Assembly (NCBI GenBank): GCA_905221605.1
Contig: CAJNDS010002102.1
Location: 1,169,147-1,233,146, forward strand
Direction of reading: 5' to 3'
DNA length: 64,000 nt
From: Symbiodinium natans
Lineage: Eukaryota > Sar > Dinophyceae > Suessiales > Symbiodiniaceae
Shown: one piece after another, positions 1-10,227 of the stretch
Layout: the number at the start of each line of letters is the position of its first letter
Numbering within the stretch: the stretch's first letter is position 1
Program-made: the position numbers and the translations under genes
Notes under the pieces: generated by a model
Seen by the model: only the letters and a program-made list of their open reading frames with translations
The model's database searches: none
What the model was told of the DNA's origin: nothing

Positions 1-622
1 TCTGAACTCGAGACTTCAACTACCTGAGCCCCAACGTGACTCCTCTCGGAGGCGGTTGAGCTCTTCTCTTTGGACCTGACAAAGCAAAATAAGCAGACTT
101 TTCCGCCGAAACTTCGCGGTAGCAGCACGCTGTCTGCCACAGTGCTCCCTATCCAAATGATGCCGTCACGGCATTCTGGCGTAAGAGAAGATGCTGATGC
201 CACGCGGCCAGGAACCCTGCGGTGGCATCAAGACTCTCGTCGGCCGGAGCATCGCTTGATTCACGCCTGTGAGCTTCTTTAGCCATGTCGTGCTTGAGTT
301 GAGGCAGGTACCATCTGTTGAGGCGTTGTTCCTACTTCTGATTACGTGAAAACAGAGGGCGGAGAGCCGATGAGCAGAACAAATCAACCCCCATGCAAAA
401 CTGCGGGACACTGCCACCGCATACCACAGCCTGGGTGCTTCCTTTTTTGCCTGCGAGAGCTCCTGCCACTGCTGCAGGCACTTCGCAGCCTTCGCGTTTG
501 CATGATCTCATGCCTGCCCCCTGTAACCTGGCGGCCCCTGCCGCAACAGGTGAGCGCTAATTTTGATTTCACTTCGCTGATTCTTTACACTTCCTAGCCA
601 GTGACCAATGTCTGCAACACTC

Positions 623-2560
623 CTCCTTCGCCGACTGCAGCGCGTGGCTCACCTCCTTGAATTGCGCCGCCAGCTTCTCCTCTGGAAAGCTTTGCATGCA
701 AAAGGCATCGATGCACATCGATTGCAGTGCTTCCCAGGCGTCCTGCTCTGCCTTTGTCAGGGAAAGCTCCTGATTCGCCTGCAGGAGTAGTGGGTAGACG
801 AATGTACTCATCGTGTCATCTTCTCACATGCGACTACTCGGTGTCTGCCGGAAGGCGACACACGCAGTCAAAAGGTAGCTCGCTCCAGTAGATGCACCCA
901 GTTGCAGAAGTCAGCCTTTGCCTAAACATAGAATGCTCGACTACAACACGCTCTCAAACCTGATCATGACGGCCTCACAAAAGCAACCCCTAAACCCTAA
1001 ACCCTAAACCCTAAACCCGATGCATGCCTGGGTTCCGGACCGAAAAAAAGGCGATGCAAAACACTTCTGATATACAAAGCAATTCTTTCACCGAGCCCGC
1101 CACCGGACGCAGTGTACTGAACCCATTATTCCAAGGAGAACTATGCGAAAGGAATTATATGATAACATTCTGCAGAACGGGTAGAGAACTGTGCTGACGC
1201 CTAGTCTTGCTTTGCGACCGACCTAGGGAATCATTTCATGTCGTGGGCATCATACATGTTCAGTTTGGCCTTGGAGAGCTCGTCAGTTCGGCCATCAAGT
1301 TCTGACCTGTGCCGGGCTCTCTCCCTACAGAACCAAGGAGCTGTGGTTGATGAGGTTGTCGTCACGTCACCCTGAACCACGCACGCTGCTGCATGCTCAG
1401 TTGAACATTGTTGAACCCAATTTCGGCACAACCAAGACTGAGGAGTGCCAATCTCTGAGCACTGATGCCTCTTCCCCTATTCTGTACACCTACTTGAACT
1501 CCAAAAAGCAGGGACCTTTTGAGCTTGTAGGCGGAAGTACTATCATCAAAACGGGACCTATTTGCGGGTGGTCATATGAAGGGAGGGAATCATGAGAAAT
1601 TTCGCTTACATGACGGCATCTGGATATACTCAGCTGGGCCTCAACCACTTCAGTTGGCCCTCGGCGCTGGCTTCAATCTCCTCAAGACCTGGCACGCGCA
1701 CACGCGCGCGCGCGAGCAAGCAAGCAAGCAAAACAAAAAAGACAGCCACTCAGGCACTCGCACGATCATGTTCGAAGATGCCCCAAACCCTAAACCTCAA
1801 ACCCTGAACCCTAAACCCGAAAGCCTAAACGAGACACCAGGTCGAGATCGCCGAGCTGCATCCAAATGGGATGGAGGGAAAAACATTCTTAAGATTCTGA
1901 TTACTGTCCATGACCATTCCTGTTTGCGCTTTTTTCTACTTTTACTTGTACAAATTATACACATACTATTTACGATTACCGTGTACTACATGCGCTTTCG
2001 TATTCGCTATTTATTATGTACTATGCCCATTACGATGTTGTACTCTTCCTATTTCTGTTGCGATTCATATTTTTCCTATTGCTATTCGCGTTGCTCTTGC
2101 TGTTCTTGTCCAGTTCCACAGTAAGAAGGGGGAACCCTCTACTCACAAAATATGCCATGACGATGACCCCAAAAAGATCCCCCTTCTGGCTGCCGCGCGG
2201 CTCTCAATGCGATCCCGTAGCTGCCAGTCCTGAGGCCCAAATAATTTCCAGGATAAGCAGAGGCGGTTTACCAGCACCCCGCCCCGAACTACCCTTTAGC
2301 AGTAATAGCAGGGTATATAAGCCCCCTTTTTCTTAAAGGGTAGTTGGGGGGGGGTGCAGGGTTTGGGGTCTATAAGGGTTTAGGGTCGGACCCATGTGAG
2401 AGCAGATGAGGCATATACATCATCACAATGTTCTTCAACTCCTTCTCTTCGATGCTGTCTATTCGACTTTAGAACTTTAAAGTTGCTCTGGGTTCAGCTT
2501 GTGGACCGGGGCCGGTGCTCGCTTCTTTGCCTCAGCATTCTTGTGCTCAAACTGCTCCAC
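623..2560 (-). CDS. Partial multi-exon coiled-coil protein gene (unrecognised)
   Basis: Three minus-strand blocks read as exons of a charged, helical protein. They are 2560 down to about 2500 (starts VEQFEHKNAEAKKRAP after an AG), 1306-1249 (19 codons, SELDGRTDELSKAK, flanked by CACAG|G and a GC donor) and 778-623 (52 codons, starting ANQELSLTKAEQDAWEALQ after CTGCAG|G). Each is open in one frame, rich in Glu, Lys, Ala and Gln, and bounded by dinoflagellate-type splice signals. A fourth helical stretch near 430-510 (KAAKCLQQWQELSQAKKEA) may be another exon, but its acceptor is not of the AG|G type. No start codon, stop codon or known domain was found. The exons could belong to more than one gene. 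Grouping them is my inference from shared strand and composition. Confidence 0.4.
986..1018. repeat. Interstitial telomere-type repeat, CCCTAAA
   Basis: Four consecutive CCCTAAA-type units. The tract lies between probable exons of the left coiled-coil gene, so it is internal to the chromosome and not an end. Confidence 0.85.
1781..1824. repeat. Degenerate CCCTAAA tract
   Basis: About five imperfect CCCTAAA, CCTCAAA and CCCTGAA units in a region with no supported exon. Confidence 0.7.
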
Positions 2561-2987
2561 CTGCAAGTGTTGGGAACGCAAATTGGAAGTCAATGGGATC
2601 TGCGGCTCACAGGCCTGGCTCGAAAGACTACAGGGCAATGTGGATCAGACATGCCTCTGCATCTACGTGTGCTCGTGCACCGCAGCTTTCTTGGCTTCTT
2701 GTCCAGTCTGCAACGCCCATATATTCATCCCTTTTCTCATCTCCGGAGCCTCGTCCTTGACTGTCGACCTGCTTGTGGGTACGACGGGTCGGATTGTAGG
2801 GTCACTACGCGGGCTGCGCTCGCCTGCGTCGCACGAGTGCATTTGATTTTGCACATGCCATCTGAAGATATCTGAAGTGGCGGCACATCACATCCAAGGA
2901 GGAGCTCGCAAAGCCGATGCGAGCTGCAGCTTCAGTGATTCAGCAGCTTTCCGGAGGGACCCGGAGGAGGGCGAGGGTCAGTTGACT

Positions 2988-3677
2988 TCACGGTTCCTCA
3001 GCGTGAGTGAACTTGCAGCGCTCACCATAGGTGCACTTACCTTTTTGGAACTGTTTGCACACGCGGTGGAATGCCTCCGCTTTCGGCACGTCACCCTCGA
3101 CTGCCTCGCCATACTCTGGGTCATTCTCGTCCGCAGCCAGGTCTGTCCATCCCCAGAGGATAATGGAAATACGTCCAAGCTGGTCGTGCTTTTCTGGGGG
3201 AAGAGCATTGATCCCATGCTTCCAGTTGATATTTATTCGCCGCCCGAAGGAGAAAGCCATACCATTCAGCTGAGGGAAGTATGCCAAGGTGCCATGCTGC
3301 ACGTGCCTGAAAGCGAGCTCCCGCTCTCCCCCCAGTGAAACCCCCACAGTGATGTTCTGCTTGCCCAGCCGCCGCTGGCTAAATGCCGCGGTGTCGTGGT
3401 GCAGTGGCTTCCAGTCTGCCCCGTTAACATACCAATTGAAGCGAGAGTACACGGATGCTTCCACGATGCGGAAGTAGGAGATGACCCGGGCAACCACGTC
3501 ACAATAGGTGGCAGAACACTCGGGCGCCTTCGTGATCAAGTGGCAGCCGTCTTTCCAAGATGCCCACCTCGCTTCCTTGCTCCCCTCAGCCTGCGCTACG
3601 CGGATTTCCTCCACCATCCGATGATACAGAGACAGGTCGTCCTGGCCACAAAGCCTTGCATGCAAGAAGGTTCTCAC
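2988..3677 (-). CDS. 2OG-Fe(II) oxygenase (AlkB-like fold) with C-terminal CCCH zinc finger, 5' incomplete
   Basis: A 229-residue open frame ending in TGA at 2988-2990. The middle carries the signature of 2-oxoglutarate/Fe(II) oxygenases of the AlkB-like group: FNWY, then HHDTAAF (the metal-binding HxD), a distal His in WKHGINALPP, and an Arg in GRISIILWGW suited to bind 2-oxoglutarate. The final 30 residues form a C-x7-C-x5-C-x3-H zinc finger (CKQFQKGKC...CKFTH), a type that usually binds RNA. The first codon of the open frame is GTG. In-frame sequence continues upstream (LLCQRVRTF), so the true start is probably in a 5' exon. Long open frames upstream to 4119 did not give a convincing exon. 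The domain order suggests an RNA- or nucleic-acid-directed oxygenase; the substrate is unknown. Confidence 0.8.
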   Translation of the reverse strand: MRTFLHARLCGQDDLSLYHRMVEEIRVAQAEGSKEARWASWKDGCHLITKAPECSATYCDVVARVISYFRIVEASVYSRFNWYVNGADWKPLHHDTAAFSQRRLGKQNITVGVSLGGERELAFRHVQHGTLAYFPQLNGMAFSFGRRININWKHGINALPPEKHDQLGRISIILWGWTDLAADENDPEYGEAVEGDVPKAEAFHRVCKQFQKGKCTYGERCKFTHAEEP

Positions 3678-4693
3678 TCGCTGGCAAAGAAGAACCTCTT
3701 TTGATTCTTCGCGAGGTTCTCCACGGGTCCCTTAAACCCAAACCCTCGCCCCTCCTCTCCCCCACCCTCACACAGCCCAATGCGCCGAGCAGCAGCTCGG
3801 GTACCACCAGAACGTCGTCTCCGTCAAGTGCCCGCGTGAAGCCGCGATGCGGTAGTCCGACCTGCACCACAGCAGCGTCGTCAAAAGAGAACCACCCTCT
3901 GGTCAGAGAGTCAATTCCGAAACCTTCCTGCCCGCCCGCCCAATTCTCTGCCAAACCTAGACGAGCCCTGAAGGCATGAGAGTCTCCGAATTTCAACATC
4001 AGTTCAGGGTGCATGCACGCGCAAGGCCGGCGGCACCAGGGTCGAATTGGGATCCCGGTCCTCGCCGTGTCAATATGTCTGCTACAGCTTTGAGAGTGCG
4101 AGGGACAAGGGCATGCCACGCAAAGCCTGCCACAGGGCCACAGTCATGCGCAAGTGATGCCATGCATTCCGAAGTGTTCTGTGGAGAATGTGCGTCAGGC
4201 GAAGGACGGATGTGACGGATGAGAGCGCAGCGATCTAGACCTATGAAGCAGACTGGGTGACAGGAACATCAGGAAATGACGGCTCAGCCAAAAACCCTTC
4301 CAAGGCATGAACAGCTGGGTATGCTGGGTCCTCGAGCCGCGTGTTGAGCCCATCCGCTTTTCGGTATTGCCTCCCTTTGCGGGGATCCTCCAGCGTAAGC
4401 CGCGGATCCTGGCCTGAAGGGAACTTTGGGGGATACCTTTATAGGACATCCTAGGACAAACAGATCGCACCCCGTCTGCCCCAAAACACCTGCCCCGTAA
4501 AAAACGTTGGATGTAGGGGAATCAGCCCAGCCTACCGTGGCGTTTGCCTCGTCACCAGCAGCTCGTACAGGGGCATGGCTTTCTGGCGGTGGCTCAGTTG
4601 AAGGCATCTTAAGCATGTTCCGGGTTCAACTGTCCGACGGCCACACGGACTGTCTTTCGGTGATTCGTACATTGGCATGGAAGACTGATGGAC

Positions 4694-4743
4694 TTTCGAG
4701 CTTTGAGTTGATCGACATGCTCGTCGAGCCAAGTCATCACTTC
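4694..4743 (-). CDS. Possible isolated exon of an unrecognised gene
   Basis: After GGGAG|G the minus strand reads EVMTWLDEHVDQLKA, then a possible GT or GA donor. Composition resembles the other helical exons here. A second weak candidate, reading SASLQQLDDIDEVGSA, lies near 5030-5085. Neither can be tied to a gene. Confidence 0.3.
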
Positions 4744-4799
4744 CTCCCATCACACACATTGGCTGCCGGTGTTGCTACATACACAGGAGCCTTTTCACC

Positions 4800-6092
4800 C
4801 GATAGGCATGTGAAACTGCGAGGTCAGCCATCTACTCAACATAGTGCCCTGCGCATCACGGTGAAAAACTGAGATTGGCTCTAAGACTCATGCATGTAAG
4901 CAGTTGAGACATTAGAGTCTACAGGCCGAGCTGAGATCACTCCGCTTTACGAGCATCGCTGCCACAGCAGGCAGGCAGCATGGACTCTGCCAGGCCGAAT
5001 GGTATCTTCACTCAGCTCCATACCTCCCTACCTCCCAGCACTCCCAACTTCATCAATGTCATCCAGCTGCTGAAGAGATGCACTTGGAAGGCCACCAGCA
5101 GTCAAAATGTCCATTGGCACCTTAGCTTGCGCATTGCAACATGCCACCGCTTGGCCACACGACACCTTGCACACACAAGGCCTCGCTACACAAACATGCA
5201 GCAGATGGCATGGGCTGCCATAGGTCGTTCCTCATAGATGCAAGCGGGCAGATCTCGAAGGTGCACCGTTTTGTTGAGCAGCCCAAGTCCAAAAACTCTT
5301 GAAAAGCACGCTCGAGCGCATGGGTGAAGAACTGATTGAAACATAACGGTACTTGAAGTATAAGGGCTCAAGAGTGCCAAGCGCTTGGCAGACTCAAGTG
5401 CCAGTACGTGCATCTTGCACGGAAACTCGGATCGAGGAATCTCCACAGCGGCTGTGATCACTGTTTGGTTTTAAGCCGTATCTGCCGAATCCTAAAGCTA
5501 ATTACAGAATCTAGAACTCCCGAAAGGACCTTCCTGCCCAAGCAAATGTAGTACTATAGTGCCTCGCCGCCCCGCCTTACAACACAGCAGTTCACATGTC
5601 AAAGCGGCACGTGACATAACCAGCTTAAGAACCTATGCTAGCGGGGTGGTATTTGTCAGCCTCTCCGAACCTGTATGAGACAAGCATCCAGTTGATCTTC
5701 CCCAAGTATGTAGAAAGTGCTCGCAACCCGCGGTATCATGTCGCCACACAAGCCAGGTCCACAAATGCAAGCCCTTGAACTTCTTTCTTTTGTGCATCCG
5801 GGCTCTAGCCGCCCAACTCGCAAGCCCTAGGCCCTAGTCCTCCTTTAGAACACATATGGGGATGAAATACGGCAAGGTTGACATGTTCAAAGTAATTATG
5901 CTTATGGCTCATTTATGTACACGTTGTGATTTGTTTAACGCTACATGCGTATGTGTAAGTATGTACATGTATACACATCTATGCAGAATTCAGCTTGTAT
6001 GCATTATAAATCATGTTTATACAAAACATTCGTGCCATCATCGTAGAACCGCAACAGCGGCCGTTGTGGACACGGAGGTGGCTTCTCTCGCC
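4800..6092. other. Spacer left of array copy 1
   Basis: No supported exon apart from the weak candidate near 5030-5085. It holds the palindromic spacer element near 5308 and, near 5450, a TCTCCACAGCGGCTGTGAT segment that also follows the element in other units. This shows the repeated unit extends well past the 3' end of the gene. Confidence 0.5.
5308..5319. repeat. Array 3'-flank palindrome, unit 1
   Basis: ACGCTCGAGCGC, one mismatch from the perfect palindrome GCGCTCGAGCGC, followed by GGTGAAGAACTGAT. It lies about 0.8 kb past the stop codon of copy 1. Confidence 0.75.
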
Positions 6093-8456
6093 TCAGCGGC
6101 GTGCCTCCTCAAGTTGCTTGCGCAAGCGATCCACCTCGTCCTGGCATGGCTCCAGCCTTTTTACACTGAGGCTTCGGGTTGTTGACGGGTGTGGCATTTT
6201 TCAGCAGTGGGTTTTAAAGTAGCCGAATGGTCAAGGTCCTGGTCTTCGGCGAGCGCCGCTTCCTGCTGCTTGGCCCAGCCGCTCAGGGACTCCTGGACAT
6301 CCACTCCGGCTTGCTCGTACCTTGCAACTCAGCGCTTTGCTGCATGATCCCGGAGGCATGAGGTCAGGATGTCCTGCCCCCCCCCCTCCCTCCCTAACAG
6401 CCCCAACACTCGGGACCATTCATTCTTTCTTGGGCCATGGGGTCAGGCCCTATTTGCTCCGTCCAACCACGTCAAATGTTTGGATCCAGGGCGCTCTTTG
6501 TTCCACTCGTCGAAGGCCTTCTCGGCCTCCTTCACGGTCTCGAAGACGCCCAGGAGGTACTTGTTGCCGAAGGAGTCGATCGCCTCGGACTTGTAGAGCT
6601 TCTCGGCGGTGCCCCAGTTGTGCTTGAACCTGGCGTTCAGGATGCGGGAGTTGCTTTTAACATTTCACCTTCATCGAGAATTGAAAAGATGGCCAGTTGC
6701 TAAGGCTCCCGCTCACCCTCGAGGACGGCAGGGATCTTGGCCAAGTCGGCGAGCATCTCCTCATCCAGGGGCGGCATCGGCGTGTCGGAGTACTTGGGCA
6801 TGACCTTGAAGATCTCCTTGACGATGTCCGCCTGGCAAAAAGCACAACAACGACACAGCTACAACACCCAGCTCCATGCCCACCGCGCGCGCTCCCAGCC
6901 TTCGTCTTGCCGGCCACCTTCTTCTGGGAGCGGAAGAAGGCCTTCAGGTCCTCCACCTTCTTCTCGTTGGCCTCCCGGGCCTCGTAGTACGGCCCGATGA
7001 GATCGGTGGCCGTCTTCAGGAACTCCTCCGGCGCAGTCCTGGTGTTGAACTCCTTGACCTCCGCCTCGGAATGGTTCGCCTTGTAGTCCTCGATCTCCTG
7101 TGCCACACCCATGCAGTAGTCGACGCGACTCATGTCATGTCATGTCATGTCATGTCACTTGGCACCGCATTATGCAAACTGCAGCGCGAAATTTGACCGC
7201 GGGTAGTTGAACAGTATAGTCACGAGCCCAGAAACCCAGAAACTATGACCAACGTCTACACGCAGACATCGCCCCAGCAGCGGAAGCAAGCGGGCTCCTG
7301 CGCCAGCGCCAAAGCCTTCTGGGCGAGGCGCTCGTGCAAGACCCGGGGGAACCTCACCTTGAAGTCGTCGGAGGGCGGGTTCTCCTTCAGCATCTTGTCG
7401 ATCTCACCCTTGAGCTCTTTCGGGGCGCTGCTGGCGCTGTTGGCCTTGGAGATGAAGTCGTGGACCTTCTGCGCAGTGTCCTTGGAGAACTTGTAGGCGT
7501 CCTCAAAGGGGGCGCTGTCGGAGACCTCCTTGTCCTCGGCCTCGGCCACGCGCGCCTTCATGGACGCGTACATCCAGCGGCGGTCGGCGTCGCGGTCGAT
7601 CTCCACGACGCGTCGCTTCAGGCCGAAGTCGTAGGAGACCAGGGCCGCCTTGTTCTTCAGAGCATCGTAGTCAGGAGTCCGCTGCTCCGCGTCCTGCATC
7701 AAGGGTACGGCAGTCTGGAGTCCTTTCTGTGATTGCTACAAGAACATGCGGGAGATCCCGGGGCCTTCTTGTAGTCATCCTTCTCCTGAGCGCTTGACTC
7801 AACAGCAAATTTTAGAAGATGGGGAAAGCCCGAGCACGGCTTCGTAATTAAAAAGATAAGGCCTCTTTACATTCTGCAAGGCAACGTGCATGATTCCGGA
7901 GCTTTCGTGGCTTTCCTGCACAAGAACTACCCGTGCATCCGGGCATCGTTGTCGAAGAACTTCTTGAGGACCTTGGCGAAGGACTGGATCTTCTCCTCTG
8001 GCAGGTCCTGGCTGAAGGTGTCGCTCTTGCGGAACTTCTTGTCGAACTCGTTCTGCGCCTGCTTCAGGATCAAAGCTTGCTCATCCTTGCTCAGGGAATC
8101 CTTCCAGGCGTAGAAGTCATCCTTGAAGCCTCGCATGGCCGTTCGGCTCTGCCGCGAAGACGCCGGCGCAGTGCCGGTCAGGAAGGAGGTCCTCAGGTCT
8201 TGCGACGTGATACTCGACTGCTCAGGACTATCCGCGACATTCCGCTAGCATCGCTACTCTTTTTGCACCCATGTTCCCACGTAAGATGTCCAACATGGGC
8301 AACCTCACCTGCTTATTTGAAGTGCATTTGAAGAGCCCCATGTTCAGCCACACCGTGATTTGCGTGCCCAAGGCTCTGCTGGGATCCCAGGAGCGAGACC
8401 AGAAGCCAGGACGAGGCAGCGAGCAGCAAAGACGGCAAAATCCGAGACTGCGTCAT
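6093..8456 (-). CDS. Array copy 1: plastid-targeted helical protein, nine exons
   Basis: Exons 5' to 3': 8380-8456, 7945-8191, 7765-7785, 7292-7693, 6900-7097, 6713-6831, 6495-6629, 6239-6320, 6093-6140, giving 442 residues. Residues 1-26 are a signal peptide (MTQSRILPSLLLAASSWLLV core). A Ser/Thr/Arg-rich stretch with Phe at position 29 (TSFLTGTAP) follows, matching dinoflagellate bipartite plastid targeting. The rest is charged and helix-forming with no further membrane segment, ending in the coiled-coil tail DEVDRLRKQLEEARR. I recognise no catalytic motif or family. Introns 1-5 and 8 join cleanly at the phases seen in all ten copies; introns 6 and 7 are phase 2 (GA|GC...AG|G). The ATG was chosen because it starts the signal peptide directly. 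Copies 1 and 2 have Gln where the others have Glu in KDTA(Q/E)KVHD. Exon structure is an inference from cross-copy comparison. Confidence 0.85.
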
Positions 8457-9470
8457 CCCTGACCTTCGCGACAAAACGAAAAATGTCGAATGGGAACTTT
8501 GCAGCAACCCGCTGCCTGGGGACGCGGGAATTTGCGACCCCCTTGGGTGCTTGGCAGAACTGTCCACGCAGCATTCCGTGGAGGGGGGGGGGGGGGGTTT
8601 GGGAGGGACATGCAACCATCAAAACAGTTTATGGGGTTTGGGGTTTAGGAATACTGAATATTTTTATCAACTGCTACAGTGAACCGCCCTCCAGGACTTG
8701 CAGCCTCCTACCAACGTCTTTGCGTGCTTAGCGAGTCGCTGCCTCATCGTTGGCACATGAGTCCGCGATGAAATTGCGCCTTCTACGTAGAACATTCCTG
8801 GTAACATGCTCCAGTATAACACGAAGCTACATGAGAAATCACGGCAGCTACTAGCTTCGACCCTTCCCACTCCACAGCGAACCGATGTGGGGGAGCCATC
8901 CCGCTGTTTTGTCGCGGAACTCTGCCCGGAATTCTCTGGGGGTGGGCGCTCCAAGGATACTCGGCGGGTCATTTTGCGGGATGATCGTTTCTTTGGGCCT
9001 GGATGTTGAAGGTAACGGAATGAAAGCTTGAGGTGTGCTCGAACAAGAGGCAACCCTATGCTAACTGACAATGTTCTAGTTCAAGCAGCCGCAGTGTGGT
9101 GGTTTCTCATTAAGCAAACGTGTTCAAACCTAAGCCCTAAACCCTATAAGGACTGCGAGCCGCTAACGACTAGACATGACTGGCAGAAGTGTTTTTGAAT
9201 CTAACACCAAATCCAGAACGGATTATGTTCATCGATTTCTGTTGCTTAACCCCGACATAGAGCAAGTAGGAAGTTGTGACTTTGTAGATAGGAAGAAAAG
9301 GTGAGAATCTATACTACGAGGAAGACGGAAGGTGTAAGTAAGTCTGGATGTACCAATTGGGATCTGTTTGGCAAGCCGGCGGGTCCTCCTCAATTACAAG
9401 CTTCTACTCGCTTTGGCCAAGGAGCTGATCCAGAAGCCGGGGAATTTACCGGGCGAGGTCCTGCTGGGCA

Positions 9471-9491
9471 CTTGGGCCGAGATGCCTGCAA
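9471..9491 (-). other. Relic spliced leader upstream of copy 1
   Basis: The plus strand reads CTTGGGCCGAGATGCCTGCAA, about 14 of 21 positions matching the reverse complement of the dinoflagellate spliced leader. The conserved leader-like GCCCAGCAGGAC follows it on the minus strand, as in other units. It lies about 1.0 kb before the ATG, the longest distance in the array. Confidence 0.55.
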
Positions 9492-9769
9492 AAGTCCACG
9501 CACCACGCCTCTTGCCTGAGCTGCGAGCCCTGTTCGGCCAGAAGCCCTTGCCAGAAAACAAGAAGTCGGCTTCCGAAGCTTTACACTGCAGGCCCCTCAA
9601 AGCCAGAGATGTGAGCCTTCCGACCTCCTCCCCTTGCAAGATCCCTGCTCCAAGAACCTGTGGCGACATGTGCCAACGAAATGAAAGATGCATCCTGACC
9701 CAAGCGTGGGGAAGAGTCGAGCGGAACACACGTTTTCCAGCAATTGCCGAGTCTTGCAAGCTAAAAACT

Positions 9770-9781
9770 GCGCTCGAGCGC
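9770..9781. repeat. Array 3'-flank palindrome, unit 2
   Basis: Perfect GCGCTCGAGCGC followed by ATGCATGAAGAACTCATGAGG, about 450 bases past the copy 2 stop codon. Confidence 0.8.
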
Positions 9782-10227
9782 ATGCATGAAGAACTCATGA
9801 GGCACCCATTGCATCATGGCAATATCGTTGGTGCCTCAAGTTTGCTAGCACGTGCTACTGCTACGGCTTCTATGGAGCTTGTTGCGTCCATCTTCGAAAC
9901 AGCAGATTATACGTTCCAAAGCGGCTGTGATGTGCTTGATTACTTGATTACCCATCAAGGGGACAAACCGAGGCAAGTTAGCTGGCCCTTCTACTTACTT
10001 TCCACGTGCCTACATGTATGCGCAAAAGTTCGGACTCAACCGGGGCGAATAATCAGCTGGCGCAATCTTTGGTGTGGGTGGGGGCTGGCGGTAGGCTGTT
10101 AAGACTTAGGTGACTTGGCTCTAAGGGTCTCCCGAGTCTTTTTTTGGTTGATAGTGTAATGTAAGCTTAAGACTCCAGCATCTCGCGGGCCGCTGACCTA
10201 CGCCGCCACATGGGCCAACTTCCCGCC

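Larger units (their letters stand above)
8457..10227. other. Spacer between copies 1 and 2
   Basis: No supported gene. It contains a poly-G run near 8583-8597, a decayed spliced leader at 9471-9491, the palindromic element at 9770-9781, and its downstream companion CTTCGAAACAGCAG...CCAAAGCGGCTGTGAT near 9892-9935. The 244-codon plus-strand frame at 9368-10102 overlaps these repeats and looks non-coding. Confidence 0.5.

Noticed and set aside
986-1018. CCCTAAA tracts as a sign of a chromosome end
   Set aside because: Tracts are short, occur throughout the window in both orientations, and have genes on both sides.
6630-6712. One-base deletion before GCCAGGTTCAAG in copies 1-5, 7 and 8 relative to 6, 9 and 10, which looked like a frameshift in exon 7
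   Set aside because: If the acceptor is placed at GCCAG|GTTCAAG and the donor at GGTGA|GC (GT in copy 9), all ten copies join in frame as LEGEFKHNW. The indel then falls inside intron 6.
7130-7160. CATGT short tandem repeats in intron 4 as a CRISPR-like or regulatory array
   Set aside because: Only a few five-base units, variable between copies, located in an intron of a nuclear gene.
9368-10102. Plus-strand 244-codon frame as a gene
   Set aside because: It spans the relic leader and the palindromic spacer element, is not preserved in the matching spacers of other units, and is on the wrong strand for this region.
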